Source of the DNA: Alphaproteobacteria bacterium
GTDB lineage: Bacteria > Pseudomonadota > Alphaproteobacteria > Micropepsales > Micropepsaceae
DNA: 64,000 nt
Direction of reading: 5' to 3'
NCBI GenBank assembly: GCA_021325375.1
Contig: JAJPHG010000007.1
Coordinates: 1-64,000, forward strand
This document shows positions 1 to 9,126 of this stretch, piece after piece; position 1 is the first letter of the stretch; every line of letters begins with the position of its first letter. Below the pieces are notes generated by a model. It was not told where the DNA came from and searched no databases. It saw nothing but the letters and a program-made list of their open reading frames with translations. The position numbers and the translations under genes are program-made.

Positions 1-94
1 CACCCGATCCCATTCCGAACTCGGCCGTTAAAGCCTCCAGCGCCCATGGTACTGCGTCTCAAGACGCGGGAGAGTCGGTCGCTGCCAGGTCTGC
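1..94 (+). rRNA. rrf: 5S ribosomal RNA, 3' part (5' end outside window)
   Basis: The window opens inside a 5S rRNA. The typical core CCCATTCCGAACTCGG, the GCGCCCATGGTACT segment and the closing GGGAGAGTCGGTCGCTGCCAGG are all present. The 5' third, and presumably the rest of the rrn operon, lies upstream. The 3' end is placed where helix I would close and is uncertain by a few bases. No tRNA follows the 5S before the terminator at 141-172. Confidence 0.9.
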
Positions 95-140
95 CAAGAA
101 CGTTTGCTACGAAAAAATCCCGCCATCACAAACAACGAAG

Positions 141-175
141 AGCCCCGCGAGAGAAATCTCGCGGGGCTTTTTGTT
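141..175 (+). terminator. Rho-independent terminator of the rRNA operon
   Basis: A perfect 12-bp stem (141-152 with 157-168) closes a GAAA tetraloop and is followed by five Ts. It lies about 45 nt after the 5S end, so it should end the rrn transcript. The palindrome also sits just past the stop of the minus-strand muramidase gene and could act in both directions. The same 12-bp stem recurs at 926-953. Confidence 0.85.
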
Positions 176-195
176 TGTGCGATTGTCCGGCGCGG

Positions 196-825
196 TTACG
201 CGATGCGCAGCTTGTCGAGGTCGGCTTGCTGGCCGTTGAAACGATCCAGATCCCCGCTTCCCGGCACGCCCGGCGTCGTGCCCGCCTCGGCGTATTGCCA
301 GAACGCGTAGCTCGCCCAGCCATGGGGAAGGGTCGGCGCCGGATTGCTCGTGTAATGGGCGACCCAGAGCGGGTAGGCGTCGAATCCGGCAGGATTTCCA
401 AGCACCGACCAAAAGCCCGCCCGCGTATAGATGATCGGCTTGCATTTCGCGGCATTGGACACTTGGGCGAGCCACAGCCTAAGCCCGGCTATGTATTTGC
501 CGTTGTTCGCAGGATCCCAAGGCCCGTCATAGTTCGGGTTGTCCTCCACGTCGAGCACCGGCGGCAGATCGCCCTTGCCGACGCCTGCCTTTTGCAGCGC
601 CTGACACATGAGATCGGCTTGCTTCTGGAAATCCTGGGTCGCGCGGAAGAAGTGATACAGCCCGCACGCCAGACCGTTGGCCTTTGCGCCGGAGAAATTG
701 TCCTCGAGCCTCGCGTCAAGACGGGTCCCATAGGCGCCCCGCACGAAGGCGAATTGATTGTTGTTCGCCACCTGGCTCCATTTGATCGGACCCTGCGCGT
801 CATGCACGTCAATCCCGTTCAGCAC
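196..825 (-). CDS. GH25 family muramidase (lysozyme-like)
   Basis: Glycoside hydrolase family 25 enzyme, expected to cut the MurNAc-GlcNAc bond of peptidoglycan. The first beta strand carries GIDVH (Asp6) and the catalytic-type LDVE motif is at residues 91-94. Aromatic strands typical of the barrel follow, ending with a FWQYAEAG strand. At about 209 residues it is a bare catalytic domain. No signal peptide is visible, so it either works inside the cell or leaves by a non-classical or lysis route. The GTG at 825 is preferred because GGGAGAAAG precedes it; another GTG at 864 would add 13 residues. The gene stands alone between two palindromes sharing one stem sequence. Confidence 0.85.
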   Translation of the reverse strand: MLNGIDVHDAQGPIKWSQVANNNQFAFVRGAYGTRLDARLEDNFSGAKANGLACGLYHFFRATQDFQKQADLMCQALQKAGVGKGDLPPVLDVEDNPNYDGPWDPANNGKYIAGLRLWLAQVSNAAKCKPIIYTRAGFWSVLGNPAGFDAYPLWVAHYTSNPAPTLPHGWASYAFWQYAEAGTTPGVPGSGDLDRFNGQQADLDKLRIA

Positions 826-925
826 CGCTTTCTCCCGTCTTCCAATGACGGCGCAATATTTCACCTCCGCTTCGACATTTGCGTGATCGCCGTCACGGCC
901 CGCTTATCCGGCCAGGCTGCAGATG

Positions 926-953
926 AGCCCCGCGAGATCGATCTCGCGGGGCT
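926..953 (-). terminator. Perfect palindrome, likely terminator of the dodecin gene
   Basis: Two 13-bp arms (926-938 and 941-953) pair around a 2-nt centre, 30 nt past the dodecin stop on the minus strand. There is no long T run on either side, so Rho-independent termination is less certain than for 141-172. The outer 12 bp of each arm are identical to the rRNA terminator stem. Confidence 0.55.
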
Positions 954-983
954 TCGTCTGACGCCGTGCCGGTTGGCGCTCGC

Positions 984-1202
984 CTATCCCTCGTATTTGA
1001 ACGACAGCATCACGCGGGCGCGGTAGGCGACGACCTTGCCGTTCTCGACCTTCATGTCGAGCTTGCCGATCTCGGCGACGCGCAGGTCGCGCAGCGACTT
1101 CGCCGCCGCATGCACCGCGTTCTTCGCCGCGTCCTCCCACGATTTGTCGCTGGTGCCGATGATCTCCGTGACGCGATAAACCCCTTCCGATTTCTTGGCC
1201 AT
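984..1202 (-). CDS. dodecin family flavin-binding protein
   Basis: The 72-residue product matches dodecins, small proteins that assemble into hollow dodecamers storing riboflavin or FMN. Visible family features are the opening VYRVTEIIGTS, a helix rich in Ala (AAKNAVHAAAKS), and the closing strand pair with VENGKVVAYRARVMLSF. Length is normal for the family. The ATG at 1202 has a good ribosome site (GGAGAGG, 8 nt upstream). It is a cytoplasmic, monocistronic gene with a palindrome after its stop. Confidence 0.9.
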   Translation of the reverse strand: MAKKSEGVYRVTEIIGTSDKSWEDAAKNAVHAAAKSLRDLRVAEIGKLDMKVENGKVVAYRARVMLSFKYEG

Positions 1203-1333
1203 GACGGGTCCTCTCCTTGGCGGCGCCCTACCGGCCCCGCTTGCGCGAGCTTACTCCGAAGGGCCCAACAAAGCCGGGCTTTTTTTGACGCCGCCGGACA
1301 ACCCGCACTCCCGGCGTGGGAGGCACCGGCGTG

Positions 1334-2023
1334 CTACGCCCGCGTCAGCGTCCTTAGTCGAAGCGCATTCTGCGCGGCGTGCCCCAGTGCGGTGTTGTCG
1401 AAGATCACCCAGGCGTCGGGCGCGATGCGGCCGGCGAGCGCGCGAATAGCGCCTTGCCCGTAGTCCGAGTGATAAATCTTCGGGCTGCCATGCAGGCGCC
1501 AGTACTCGAAGCCGCGCCAGCCTCCGGCCGCGAAGGGGCCGATGGGGGGATCGGCGGCGACGCGTGCAATGCGGTGCGCGACGAGCAGCGCATCGGCCTC
1601 ATCGGCGAACCAGCTCGCGTGCCGCGGCTCGAGCGCGGCCGATCCGCGATAGAGCGCGCGCAGCTCGGCGAAGAAATCCCCCGGCGCGAAGGCGAGGCTG
1701 GGCGGGAGCTGGATCAATAGGCAGCCGAGCTTTTCGCCGAGCGCGCCGCACTCGCCCAGGAACCGCGTCAGCGGCTCTCGCGCGTCTTTCAGCCGCGCCT
1801 CATGCGTGATCGCGCGCGGCATCTTGACCGAAAATGAGAAGTCTTGCGGCGTCTCTTTCGCCCAGCGGGCATAGGTCGCCGGCCGATGCGGACGGTAGAA
1901 CGACGAGTTGATCTCCACCGCGTTCAGCCGCGCGGCATAGCGCGAAAGATGCGGTCCGTTCCCGGGAAAGCACGTCGCGTGCTCGCGCCGGATCGCCCAG
2001 CCTGCCGTCCCGATCCTAACCAT
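1334..2023 (-). CDS. DUF72 (YecE-like) family protein
   Basis: The 229-residue product has the DUF72 TIM-barrel signature: VRIGTAGW at the N-terminus, NAVEINSSFYR near residues 35-45, the FSVKMPRAITH strand, and the C-terminal YWRLHG and VIFDNTALGHA segments. The molecular role of DUF72 proteins is not established. The start at ATG 2023 coincides with the family's usual N-terminus, although no strong ribosome site precedes it. The open frame continues upstream to 2314, but that part overlaps the next gene and looks non-coding. Confidence 0.85.
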   Translation of the reverse strand: MVRIGTAGWAIRREHATCFPGNGPHLSRYAARLNAVEINSSFYRPHRPATYARWAKETPQDFSFSVKMPRAITHEARLKDAREPLTRFLGECGALGEKLGCLLIQLPPSLAFAPGDFFAELRALYRGSAALEPRHASWFADEADALLVAHRIARVAADPPIGPFAAGGWRGFEYWRLHGSPKIYHSDYGQGAIRALAGRIAPDAWVIFDNTALGHAAQNALRLRTLTRA

Positions 2024-2137
2024 GGCACTTTGCCAACGTTCGGTACCGCCGGAAGCTCCATGCCGGCGCGCTTGATCTCCCACGCCAGGACGAATATCGA
2101 TATCGCGAAAGCAACATTGTTCCGGACCGGCTTTCGC

Positions 2138-3070
2138 ATGGACACCGCCATCCGCCGCGGCGATCTCGTTCACCTGGGGCTGTTGCTGGCCGCGCTCGCG
2201 GCCGCCTATGTCGTGCCGTTCGAGCTGCTTCTGCTCGCCTATATCGTGCTGGGACCGGCGCATTATTTCACCGAGATCTCCTGGCTGCACGACCGCTCCT
2301 ATTTCATGCCGCATCGCGCGCTGGCGGCGGTCCTGGCGCTCGCGGCCTTCGGCGGCATGTTCATCGCCGAGCCTTACTGGTCCGGCGTGCTCCTGTGGTG
2401 CTGCCTGCTGGCCAGCGCGATCGCCGCACTCGGCCTCTCCCGGCCGCGCGCCATCATGCTGGGGTTCGTGGCGCTGGCGCTGACGCTACTGCTCGCCTGG
2501 GGCGGCGCGCCGTTCGTGCTCGCGGGCATCCTCCTTCCCACCTTCATCCATGTGTCGGTCTTCACGCTGGTCTTTATGACTTTGGGCGCGCTGCGCGCGC
2601 GCAGCACGGCGCAGCTTGCCATCGTCGGCGCCTATCTCGTCGCGGTCGCGGCGATCCTGGTCGTCCCGCCGCAGGCGCGCTCGCTCGTGCCCGAATTCGC
2701 CCGCCTCGACGACTACTATTTCGGGCCGATCGCGCCGTCGCTCGGCGGATTGTTCGGCATTCCCGGCCTGCAATTCGCAGGACGCATCACCGGCCTGCTC
2801 GCCTTCGTCTACACCTATCACTATCTCAACTGGTTCATCAAAGCCGACGTCATCCGCTGGTCGAAGATGCCGAGGCCGCGACTGATCGCCGTCGCCGTGC
2901 TCAGCGTGACTGCGACGGCGTTCTGCTTCTATAACTACGCGCTCGGAATCACCGTCCTGCTGCTGGTCAGTCTCATGCACGTCCTGCTTGAGTTCCCGCT
3001 CGATACGGTCGCGATCCGCCAGCTCGCTTCCGTGGCGGCCGGCCGCAAGCCGCGCTCTTCGCCGGCGTAG
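2138..3070 (+). CDS. multi-pass membrane protein, possibly Brp/Blh-like
   Basis: A 310-residue integral membrane protein with about eight to nine hydrophobic segments. Conserved-looking polar motifs sit at membrane edges: LGPAHYFTEISWLHDRSYF near the second segment and TYHYLNWFIKADVIRW later. The His-rich arrangement recalls bacterial membrane proteins annotated as Brp/Blh-like carotenoid oxygenase relatives. That is a memory-based suggestion, so function is left open. ATG 2138 was chosen because the upstream frame overlaps the divergent DUF72 gene and reads as low-complexity Arg-rich sequence; an ATG about 80 nt earlier is an alternative. The DDAH gene follows after 11 nt, so they may be cotranscribed. 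Confidence 0.7.
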   Translation: MDTAIRRGDLVHLGLLLAALAAAYVVPFELLLLAYIVLGPAHYFTEISWLHDRSYFMPHRALAAVLALAAFGGMFIAEPYWSGVLLWCCLLASAIAALGLSRPRAIMLGFVALALTLLLAWGGAPFVLAGILLPTFIHVSVFTLVFMTLGALRARSTAQLAIVGAYLVAVAAILVVPPQARSLVPEFARLDDYYFGPIAPSLGGLFGIPGLQFAGRITGLLAFVYTYHYLNWFIKADVIRWSKMPRPRLIAVAVLSVTATAFCFYNYALGITVLLLVSLMHVLLEFPLDTVAIRQLASVAAGRKPRSSPA

Positions 3071-3081
3071 AGGAGAACCCG

Positions 3082-3867
3082 TTGCGCGTCTTCGATTTCG
3101 ACCATGCCATCGTGCGCCGTCCCGGCCGCAGCGTCGTGAACGGGCTGCGCAAGGGGCCCGACGCGCCGACCTACGAAGGCGTCCTTCAGGAGCACGACGC
3201 CTATGTCGCGGCATTGCGCGCGGCGGGGCTCAGCGTCGACGTGCTGCCGCCGCTGGAGGCGTTTGCCGATTCCGTCTTCGTCGAGGATCCCGCGCTGGTG
3301 TTCGGCGAGGGCGCGATCCTGCTCAGGCCCGGCGTGGCATCGCGCCTCGGTGAGGCCGAGAAGATGCGTCCCGTCCTCGAGCGGCATTTCGACCGCGTCC
3401 TCGAGCTCGAAGGCGAGCAATATGCCGATGGCGGCGACGTTCTGGTGACCTCGGACGAGGTTTTCATCGGTCTTTCCAAGCGCACCAACCGCACCGGCGC
3501 CGAGGCGCTTGCGCAAAAGCTGAAGGCGCTCGGCCGCAAGGCGCGCGTCGCCGAGACGCCGCGCGACATCCTCCATTTCAAGACCGCATCCTCGATCCTC
3601 GACGAGCACACGGTGATGGCCACCCGAACGATGGCCGATAGCGGCGTTTTCTCGGGGCTGAAGGTGCTCGTCGTGCCCGACGGCGAAGAGGGCGCCGCGA
3701 ACTTCCTGCGCCTCAACGACACGGTGCTGGTGGGCGCGCGCTATCCGCGCACGATCGAGATGCTGCAAAAGGCGGGCTTCAACGCCAAGCCGATGCCGGT
3801 CACCGAGATCAACAAGATCGACGCCGGCCTCTCCTGCATGTCGCTGCGCTGGAAGGCGAGGGGTTAG
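3082..3867 (+). CDS. dimethylarginine dimethylaminohydrolase (DDAH)
   Basis: Amidinotransferase-fold hydrolase expected to convert N-omega-methylated arginines to citrulline and methylamines. The 261-residue protein shows the family's N-terminal VRRPGRS, the acidic FVED (residues 66-69), catalytic-type His165 in LHFKTASS, and nucleophilic Cys252 in GLSCMSLRW. The start is a TTG at 3082 with a clear AGGAGAA ribosome site 5 nt upstream. No in-frame ATG fits this N-terminus. Length is typical of bacterial DDAH. Confidence 0.88.
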   Translation: MRVFDFDHAIVRRPGRSVVNGLRKGPDAPTYEGVLQEHDAYVAALRAAGLSVDVLPPLEAFADSVFVEDPALVFGEGAILLRPGVASRLGEAEKMRPVLERHFDRVLELEGEQYADGGDVLVTSDEVFIGLSKRTNRTGAEALAQKLKALGRKARVAETPRDILHFKTASSILDEHTVMATRTMADSGVFSGLKVLVVPDGEEGAANFLRLNDTVLVGARYPRTIEMLQKAGFNAKPMPVTEINKIDAGLSCMSLRWKARG

Positions 3868-3892
3868 AGTCTGTGCTCAATTAAAATATTGG

Positions 3893-4020
3893 TGTCATGG
3901 CCCGCGAATGCGGGCCACCCAGGTGAAATCCTGCGAAATCGCTCAGTGCCATTTGCCGTCACACAACAGGAACCAGAGTGCAGAACCCAGCTGGGTGGCC
4001 CGCATTCGCGGGCCATGACA
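3893..4020. repeat. Intergenic palindromic repeat, type R (copy R1)
   Basis: The left arm starts TGTCATGGCCCGCGAATGCG at 3893 and the right arm (about 3990-4020) is its reverse complement, giving arms of about 30 bp. Each arm also holds a small palindrome (GGCCCGC-GAAT-GCGGGCC). The central part carries the family phrase GTGCAGAACCCAG and no inner module. It fills the gap between the convergent DDAH and deacetylase genes, where a long RNA hairpin could end transcription from both sides. Confidence 0.9.
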
Positions 4021-4046
4021 GTTGGGGCTGCCTGCAAATCAGGATA

Positions 4047-4727
4047 TCAACGCCGTGCGCTCAGGTAATCGCGCAGCAGCACGAAGCGGTAGCCTTTTGC
4101 CTTCAGCCCTTCGATCATGCGCGGCAGCGCCTCCGCCGTGTGCCAGCCGCGGCCGTTGATGTGATGGATGAGGATGTCGCCGGGGCGCACGCCTTCCAGC
4201 GTCTCGTTCACGATGCGCGTCGCGGTCTCGCGCGGGTCGGGGTCGCCCGTCTCCCAGCGATAGTGCACGACCCGAAAGCCGAGGCCTTCCGCGAGCCCGA
4301 GCGTGCGCGCGTCGTAGGTGATGGCGGGGAAACGGAAGAACGCCGTGCGGCGGCCGGTCACGCGTGCGATCTCGTCGTCGGCTTTGAGGATCTCGGCGCG
4401 CACCGCATCGTCGTCCAGCCGCGGCATGCGGTTGGGATGGTCCCAGCTGTGGTTCTCCATCTCGACGAAATCGAGGGCTGCGAGCGCCCGGATCGCCGCC
4501 TCGTTGTCCTCGACGAAGCGGCCCGAGAGGAACAGGGTGAAAGGAATCCTGTGCGCGACGAGATAATCCGAGATACCCGTGTCGAGCTTCATCGCGCGCT
4601 GCTGCTCGCAGGCATCGAAGGTGAGCGCCACGACGCGCTCGTTCGTCGGCAGGCGCAGGATCACCTCCGCCCGCGCCGCGCCGGCCGGCAGCGCCAGCAA
4701 TGCCAGCGCCGCGATCCATCTCTTCAT
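4047..4727 (-). CDS. secreted polysaccharide deacetylase-like protein
   Basis: A 226-residue NodB-homology hydrolase with an N-terminal signal peptide (hydrophobic core at residues 4-18, likely cut after ARA). Motif 1 is TFDAC (36-40), so the second Asp of the usual TFDD is replaced. The metal His pair follows as HSWDH (His93, His97), then FRFPAITYD (131-139) and the C-terminal ILIHH (about 188). Substrate cannot be read from sequence; peptidoglycan or other acetylated glycans are typical. ATG 4727 has GAGGG upstream. The PhoD gene ends 20 nt before it on the same strand, so they may form an operon. Confidence 0.82.
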   Translation of the reverse strand: MKRWIAALALLALPAGAARAEVILRLPTNERVVALTFDACEQQRAMKLDTGISDYLVAHRIPFTLFLSGRFVEDNEAAIRALAALDFVEMENHSWDHPNRMPRLDDDAVRAEILKADDEIARVTGRRTAFFRFPAITYDARTLGLAEGLGFRVVHYRWETGDPDPRETATRIVNETLEGVRPGDILIHHINGRGWHTAEALPRMIEGLKAKGYRFVLLRDYLSARR

Positions 4728-4746
4728 GCCCCAGCCCTCAACAGTC

Positions 4747-6777
4747 TCAAATCGACAGCGCCGGCGCCCCCTCGACGACGGTTTGCGTGAGCTTCGGCGC
4801 CTCGCCCGCCTTCCATAGCGCGCAAGCGTGCCGCACGCGATAGCGCAACGGCCCGCCGTCGTCGCCGGACGCGCGCGCGATGGGCGGCGGGATGCAGACG
4901 AACTCCGCCTCCAGCGCGTCGCCCGTCGCACGCACCACCGTGTAGCCGTGACCAGCCCAATCCAGGAACGAAAGATGCGGCGCCACGTTCGCGTCGGATT
5001 TCGCCCGCGCCGCGCTGTCGCCCTCGCTCAACGAAAAAGCCGCGCGCACGCCATGCAGGGCCGCGAAATTGACCGCGGGCTCGCCGGCGGCGGTCACGTA
5101 GGCCGCGGCCATGGGATGGGTCTGCGGCACGCGGTATTTCAACGCTTCGCCGAGACCCGGCGCCGACACCGAGCCGGTCACGAACTCGACGCCCACCGGC
5201 TCGAATGCGTTCGGGGGCAGGGCTTTCGACATCAACCCGGCGAAGAAGGCATGGCGGTCGCCCGCGAGCGACGCAAAACCCGCTATTTTATTGGCTTTGA
5301 TGAAGTCGAGGATCTCGGCACGCTCGCTGCGATAGCCCGACCAATCATCGTCGGTCATCATTGCATAGCTTGCGCTCGGCCACTGCGCGCCCGCGCTCTT
5401 GGGCAGGTTCTGGAAATCGACGCGCGCGTCGAGCGAGCCGACCGTGTTGCCCCATAGTTTCCACGCCGCTTTGGACTTGCCCAGCGTCTCCAGGAACCAG
5501 CGCTTCTGTGTCTCGCCCAGGATCGAGGCGGCGGGCGTGTCCTTGCGCCAATTGGGAATGTCCTTGCCCGCGAAGCGGATGGTCGCGGGCGGATTGCCGC
5601 CGTTGTAGGTCCGCCCCGCATCGAGGATCTCGAGCGCCTCCAGCGGGAACATGCTCGGGAAGTTCTTGTCCTGGAACGCGTCCGCTTGCGGCTGTGCGGT
5701 CACTTCCTGCGAGCGGAAGCTGCGGTTGTCGGTGATGACGAGATCGACGTTGCGGCCGTAGGAGAAGGAACGATACAGGCGAAGCGCGCCCAACGCGGCG
5801 AGATTGTTCTTCTCCTGCCCCAACCCGTGATCGTCGAACGTCGTGATCGCGGCATCGGCGACCTTCGGCGCGTCGTGGCGGTTCCAATCTCCGCCCGGCT
5901 TGACGATGCGCGCGGGCTGGTATTCGAACCACGCCTGGCCCGCGACCACCTTGCGCGTCTGCGCCGGGAACGCGCCCTGGCCGTAATCCTCCAGGCTCTG
6001 CCAGCCCTTCCACGAGAATTCGTGATTGTCCCAGATGCAGACGAAGGGAAAGCGCGCCCGCGAGTCGGCGAGATCGGGATCGGAGAGATAGGCGCGGAAG
6101 ATCGCGCGATAGTCGCCGACGTCCACCGGCACGTGATAGTCGTCGTGCTTCTCGCCTTTGGGATAGCGCACGAACTCGCGGATGGTGCGCGAATAATAGG
6201 TCTTGCGGTCTTCGGGATACCAGACGAGCTCGTAGAAGAAATCGCCCAGATGCAGAACGAAGCCGAGCTGCTCGTTTTCCGGCCTCTTCGCGTCCTCGAA
6301 GATCATCCGGCGATAGGCGTTGTTGGCGCCGACCGTCTCGTTCTGGCAGCTCACGAAGGCGAAGCTCACGGCGCGCGTATCGTCGGAAGCGGGCGCGGTG
6401 CGCGTGCGGCCGATGCGGCTTCCCTGTCCGGACGAATCGCTGAAGCGGTACCAATAGGTCGTCGCGGGTTCGAGCCCCGCGGCCAGCACGCGCACGGTCC
6501 AGTCGTTCTCCTCGCGCGGCGTGACCTCAGCCGTCGAGACGATCGTGACGAAGCCCTCGTCGCGCGCCACTTCCACGAAAAGCGGGCCCGAGGTCTGCCG
6601 CCGCGTCCACAGGATCACGCTGTCCGGCGCAGGATCGCCGGAAGCGACGCCTTCGGGATAGAGATCGCGCCGCTCGTGCCACTTGCGCGGCCGCGCCTGC
6701 GCACTCGGCCAGGCCAGGACCGCGCCCATCGCCGCCGCGCCGGCAAGGAACCGGCGGCGGTCATATCGTGTCGTCAT
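4747..6777 (-). CDS. phoD: PhoD-like alkaline phosphatase, Tat-exported
   Basis: A 676-residue metallophosphoesterase of the PhoD type, probably a periplasmic phosphomono- or diesterase. It starts with a twin-arginine signal (DRRRFLAG, residues 6-13). An N-terminal fibronectin-like domain carries YPEGVASGDP, then the metallophosphatase core shows FVSCQN (141-146), HLGDFFYE (176-183), CIWDNHEF and the late GDRHAFFAG motif. It is longer than the typical 500-580 residues of PhoD because of insertions in the catalytic domain and a long C-terminal part. Start ATG 6777 has a GAGGACG site. No Pho box was identified in the short divergent gap to the next gene. Confidence 0.85.
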   Translation of the reverse strand: MTTRYDRRRFLAGAAAMGAVLAWPSAQARPRKWHERRDLYPEGVASGDPAPDSVILWTRRQTSGPLFVEVARDEGFVTIVSTAEVTPREENDWTVRVLAAGLEPATTYWYRFSDSSGQGSRIGRTRTAPASDDTRAVSFAFVSCQNETVGANNAYRRMIFEDAKRPENEQLGFVLHLGDFFYELVWYPEDRKTYYSRTIREFVRYPKGEKHDDYHVPVDVGDYRAIFRAYLSDPDLADSRARFPFVCIWDNHEFSWKGWQSLEDYGQGAFPAQTRKVVAGQAWFEYQPARIVKPGGDWNRHDAPKVADAAITTFDDHGLGQEKNNLAALGALRLYRSFSYGRNVDLVITDNRSFRSQEVTAQPQADAFQDKNFPSMFPLEALEILDAGRTYNGGNPPATIRFAGKDIPNWRKDTPAASILGETQKRWFLETLGKSKAAWKLWGNTVGSLDARVDFQNLPKSAGAQWPSASYAMMTDDDWSGYRSERAEILDFIKANKIAGFASLAGDRHAFFAGLMSKALPPNAFEPVGVEFVTGSVSAPGLGEALKYRVPQTHPMAAAYVTAAGEPAVNFAALHGVRAAFSLSEGDSAARAKSDANVAPHLSFLDWAGHGYTVVRATGDALEAEFVCIPPPIARASGDDGGPLRYRVRHACALWKAGEAPKLTQTVVEGAPALSI

Positions 6778-6920
6778 CGTCGTCCTCTCCCGCTCTTGCC
6801 AAGCCTAGCATCGGCGCCGTGAAACCCAAGACCATCACCGTTCACGATAAGATGTGGTGGTCGCGCGATGCGACGGAGTGGGGTAAGGTCCGCGCTCGTT
6901 CGTCCAATGAGGGATTTCCC

Positions 6921-9077
6921 ATGCGTTCCAGGATTTTCGCCGCCGCGCTCGCGTCCGCAGCAATCGTCTCTCTGGCCTATGCCGCAGCCCCGGTGAAGCC
7001 GCCCGCCGCGAAGGTCGAGCCGGTCACCGACACGCTCTTCGGGCACAAGGTCGTCGACAACTACCGCTACATGGAGGCGCTCGGCCCCGACACGATCTCC
7101 TGGATGAAGGCGCAAGGCGCCTATACGCGCTCGGTGCTGGACGCGATCAAGCCGCGCGCGGCGCTCGCGGACCGCGTCTCGAAATTCACTGGGAGCTTCG
7201 GCCTCATCACCGGCTTCGTCAGCTACGGCGGACGCGACTTCTACGAGGAGCGCGCGCCGGGCTCCGACAATTTCGATCTCGTGGTCCACGATGCCAAGGG
7301 CACGCGCAAGATCGTCGACGTCGCGGCGCTACGCACGGCCAATGGCGGCAACCCGTTCGCGATCAACTATTTCCTCGCCTCGCCCGACGGCACGAAGGTG
7401 GCCGTCGGCGTCTCCGAAGGCGGCTCGGAAGATGCCTCGCTCACCGTCTACGACGCGGCGACGGGTGCGAAGATCGCCGGTCCCATCGACCGCGCGCAGT
7501 TCGGCGCCACGGCCTGGACCGGCGATTCCAAGACGCTCTATTTCAACCGCCTGCAGAAGCTCGGCCCCGGCGCGGCGGGGACCGACAAGTACAAGAACTC
7601 GACCGCCGATGCCTGGGATCTCAAATCCGATCCCGTGCCGGTCCTGGGTACGCAGCTCGGTCACGGCCCGGCGATGAAGCCGGAAGAATTCCCGGTGATC
7701 AACGTCAGTCCCGGCACCCCGGTCGCCGCCGCCGTGTCGATCAACGGCGTGCAGAACGAGCTCGCGATGTGGCTTGCGCCCGTGGACAAGGTCGCCGACC
7801 CCAAGACGGTGTGGAAGCAGTTCATCACCCGCGACGACGGCATCACCAACGCGGATACGCGCGGCGACGAGTTCTTCCTGCTCTCCCACAAGGACGCGCC
7901 GACCTTCAAGGTGCTGACGCTGAAGGCGGGGCAGACGCTGTCGCAGGCCACGACGCTCGTGGCGGCCGAGCCCGATCGCGTGATCGAGAACATCCACGCG
8001 GCGTCCGACGCGCTCTACGTGATGGCGCGCAAGGGCGCCTATACGGAGCTTCTGCGCATTCCGGCAGGCACGACCACGGCCGAGACGGTGAAGCTGCCTT
8101 TCGAAGGCCATATCGGCGAGATGTTCTCCGATCCGCGCACGCCCGGCGTGACGATCCTGATGTCGAGCTGGGTCGTGGCGCCCGCGGAATATGCCTATGA
8201 TCCCGCAAAGAAGGCGTTTTCCACGCTTGCCGTCGGCACGCGCGGCGACATCGACGCGTCAAGGTTCACGGTCAGCGATCTCGAAGCGAAATCGCATGAC
8301 GGCGTGATGGTGCCGCTCTCGCTGGTGCAGCCGAAAGGCGCGAAGGGTGCGCAGATCGCGCTCGTCGAGGCCTACGGCTCCTACGGCATCTCGGAGCTCG
8401 CGGATTTCTCGACGCGGCGGGCGGCCGCGATGCGCGAAGGCATCACCTATGGCGTCTGCCACGTGCGCGGCGGCGGCGAGCTCGGCGAGGCATGGCGTCT
8501 GGGCGGCAAGGACGCCAACAAGCACAACACCTGGGAAGACATCATCGCCTGCGGCGAGGATCTGATCGCGCGCGGCATTACCACGAAAGACAAGCTCTTC
8601 ATCATCGGCGGCTCGGCCGGCGGCATCACGATGGGACGGGCGCTGACGACGCGGCCCGATCTTTTCGCCGGCGTGCTCGATCTCGTGCCTGCGGGCAACA
8701 CGCTGCGCGCGGAGTTCTCGCCCAACGGGCCACCGAACATCCCGGAGTTCGGCACGGTGACGACCGAAGACGGTTTCAAGAACCTCGACGACATGGACAC
8801 GATCCAGCATGTGAAGACGGGCGTGCAGTATCCGGCGGTGATGGTGACGACGGGCCTCAACGATCCGCGCGTCTCGCCCTGGGAGCCGGGGAAGGTTGCG
8901 GCCTCGCTTCAGGCCGCGGGCTCGTCCAAGCCCGTGCTGCTGCGCATCGACGAGCAGGCCGGCCACGGCATCGGCTCGACCAAGACGCAGACCGACAAGC
9001 TGACGGCGGACTGGATCTCGTTCATCTTCTGGCGCGCGGGCAAAGCGGATTGGGCGCCGAACTACAACAAGCCCTGA
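6921..9077 (+). CDS. prolyl oligopeptidase family serine peptidase (S9A)
   Basis: A 718-residue peptidase with a signal peptide (MRSRIFAAALASAAIVSLAYA). The early DNYRYMEAL motif, a seven-bladed propeller region, and a C-terminal alpha/beta hydrolase domain follow. The nucleophile is Ser565 in GGSAGG. Acid Asp648 lies in LNDPRVSP and His682 in QAGHGIG, the order and spacing expected of S9 enzymes. It should cleave peptides after proline in the periplasm or outside. ATG 6921 is preferred over earlier in-frame codons because GAGGG precedes it and the signal peptide starts there. Confidence 0.88.
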   Translation: MRSRIFAAALASAAIVSLAYAAAPVKPPAAKVEPVTDTLFGHKVVDNYRYMEALGPDTISWMKAQGAYTRSVLDAIKPRAALADRVSKFTGSFGLITGFVSYGGRDFYEERAPGSDNFDLVVHDAKGTRKIVDVAALRTANGGNPFAINYFLASPDGTKVAVGVSEGGSEDASLTVYDAATGAKIAGPIDRAQFGATAWTGDSKTLYFNRLQKLGPGAAGTDKYKNSTADAWDLKSDPVPVLGTQLGHGPAMKPEEFPVINVSPGTPVAAAVSINGVQNELAMWLAPVDKVADPKTVWKQFITRDDGITNADTRGDEFFLLSHKDAPTFKVLTLKAGQTLSQATTLVAAEPDRVIENIHAASDALYVMARKGAYTELLRIPAGTTTAETVKLPFEGHIGEMFSDPRTPGVTILMSSWVVAPAEYAYDPAKKAFSTLAVGTRGDIDASRFTVSDLEAKSHDGVMVPLSLVQPKGAKGAQIALVEAYGSYGISELADFSTRRAAAMREGITYGVCHVRGGGELGEAWRLGGKDANKHNTWEDIIACGEDLIARGITTKDKLFIIGGSAGGITMGRALTTRPDLFAGVLDLVPAGNTLRAEFSPNGPPNIPEFGTVTTEDGFKNLDDMDTIQHVKTGVQYPAVMVTTGLNDPRVSPWEPGKVAASLQAAGSSKPVLLRIDEQAGHGIGSTKTQTDKLTADWISFIFWRAGKADWAPNYNKP

Positions 9078-9126
9078 TATTCGTGAAACGGGCGCCGTGG
9101 CCTCGGGGCTGTGGCGCTCGATCGTC

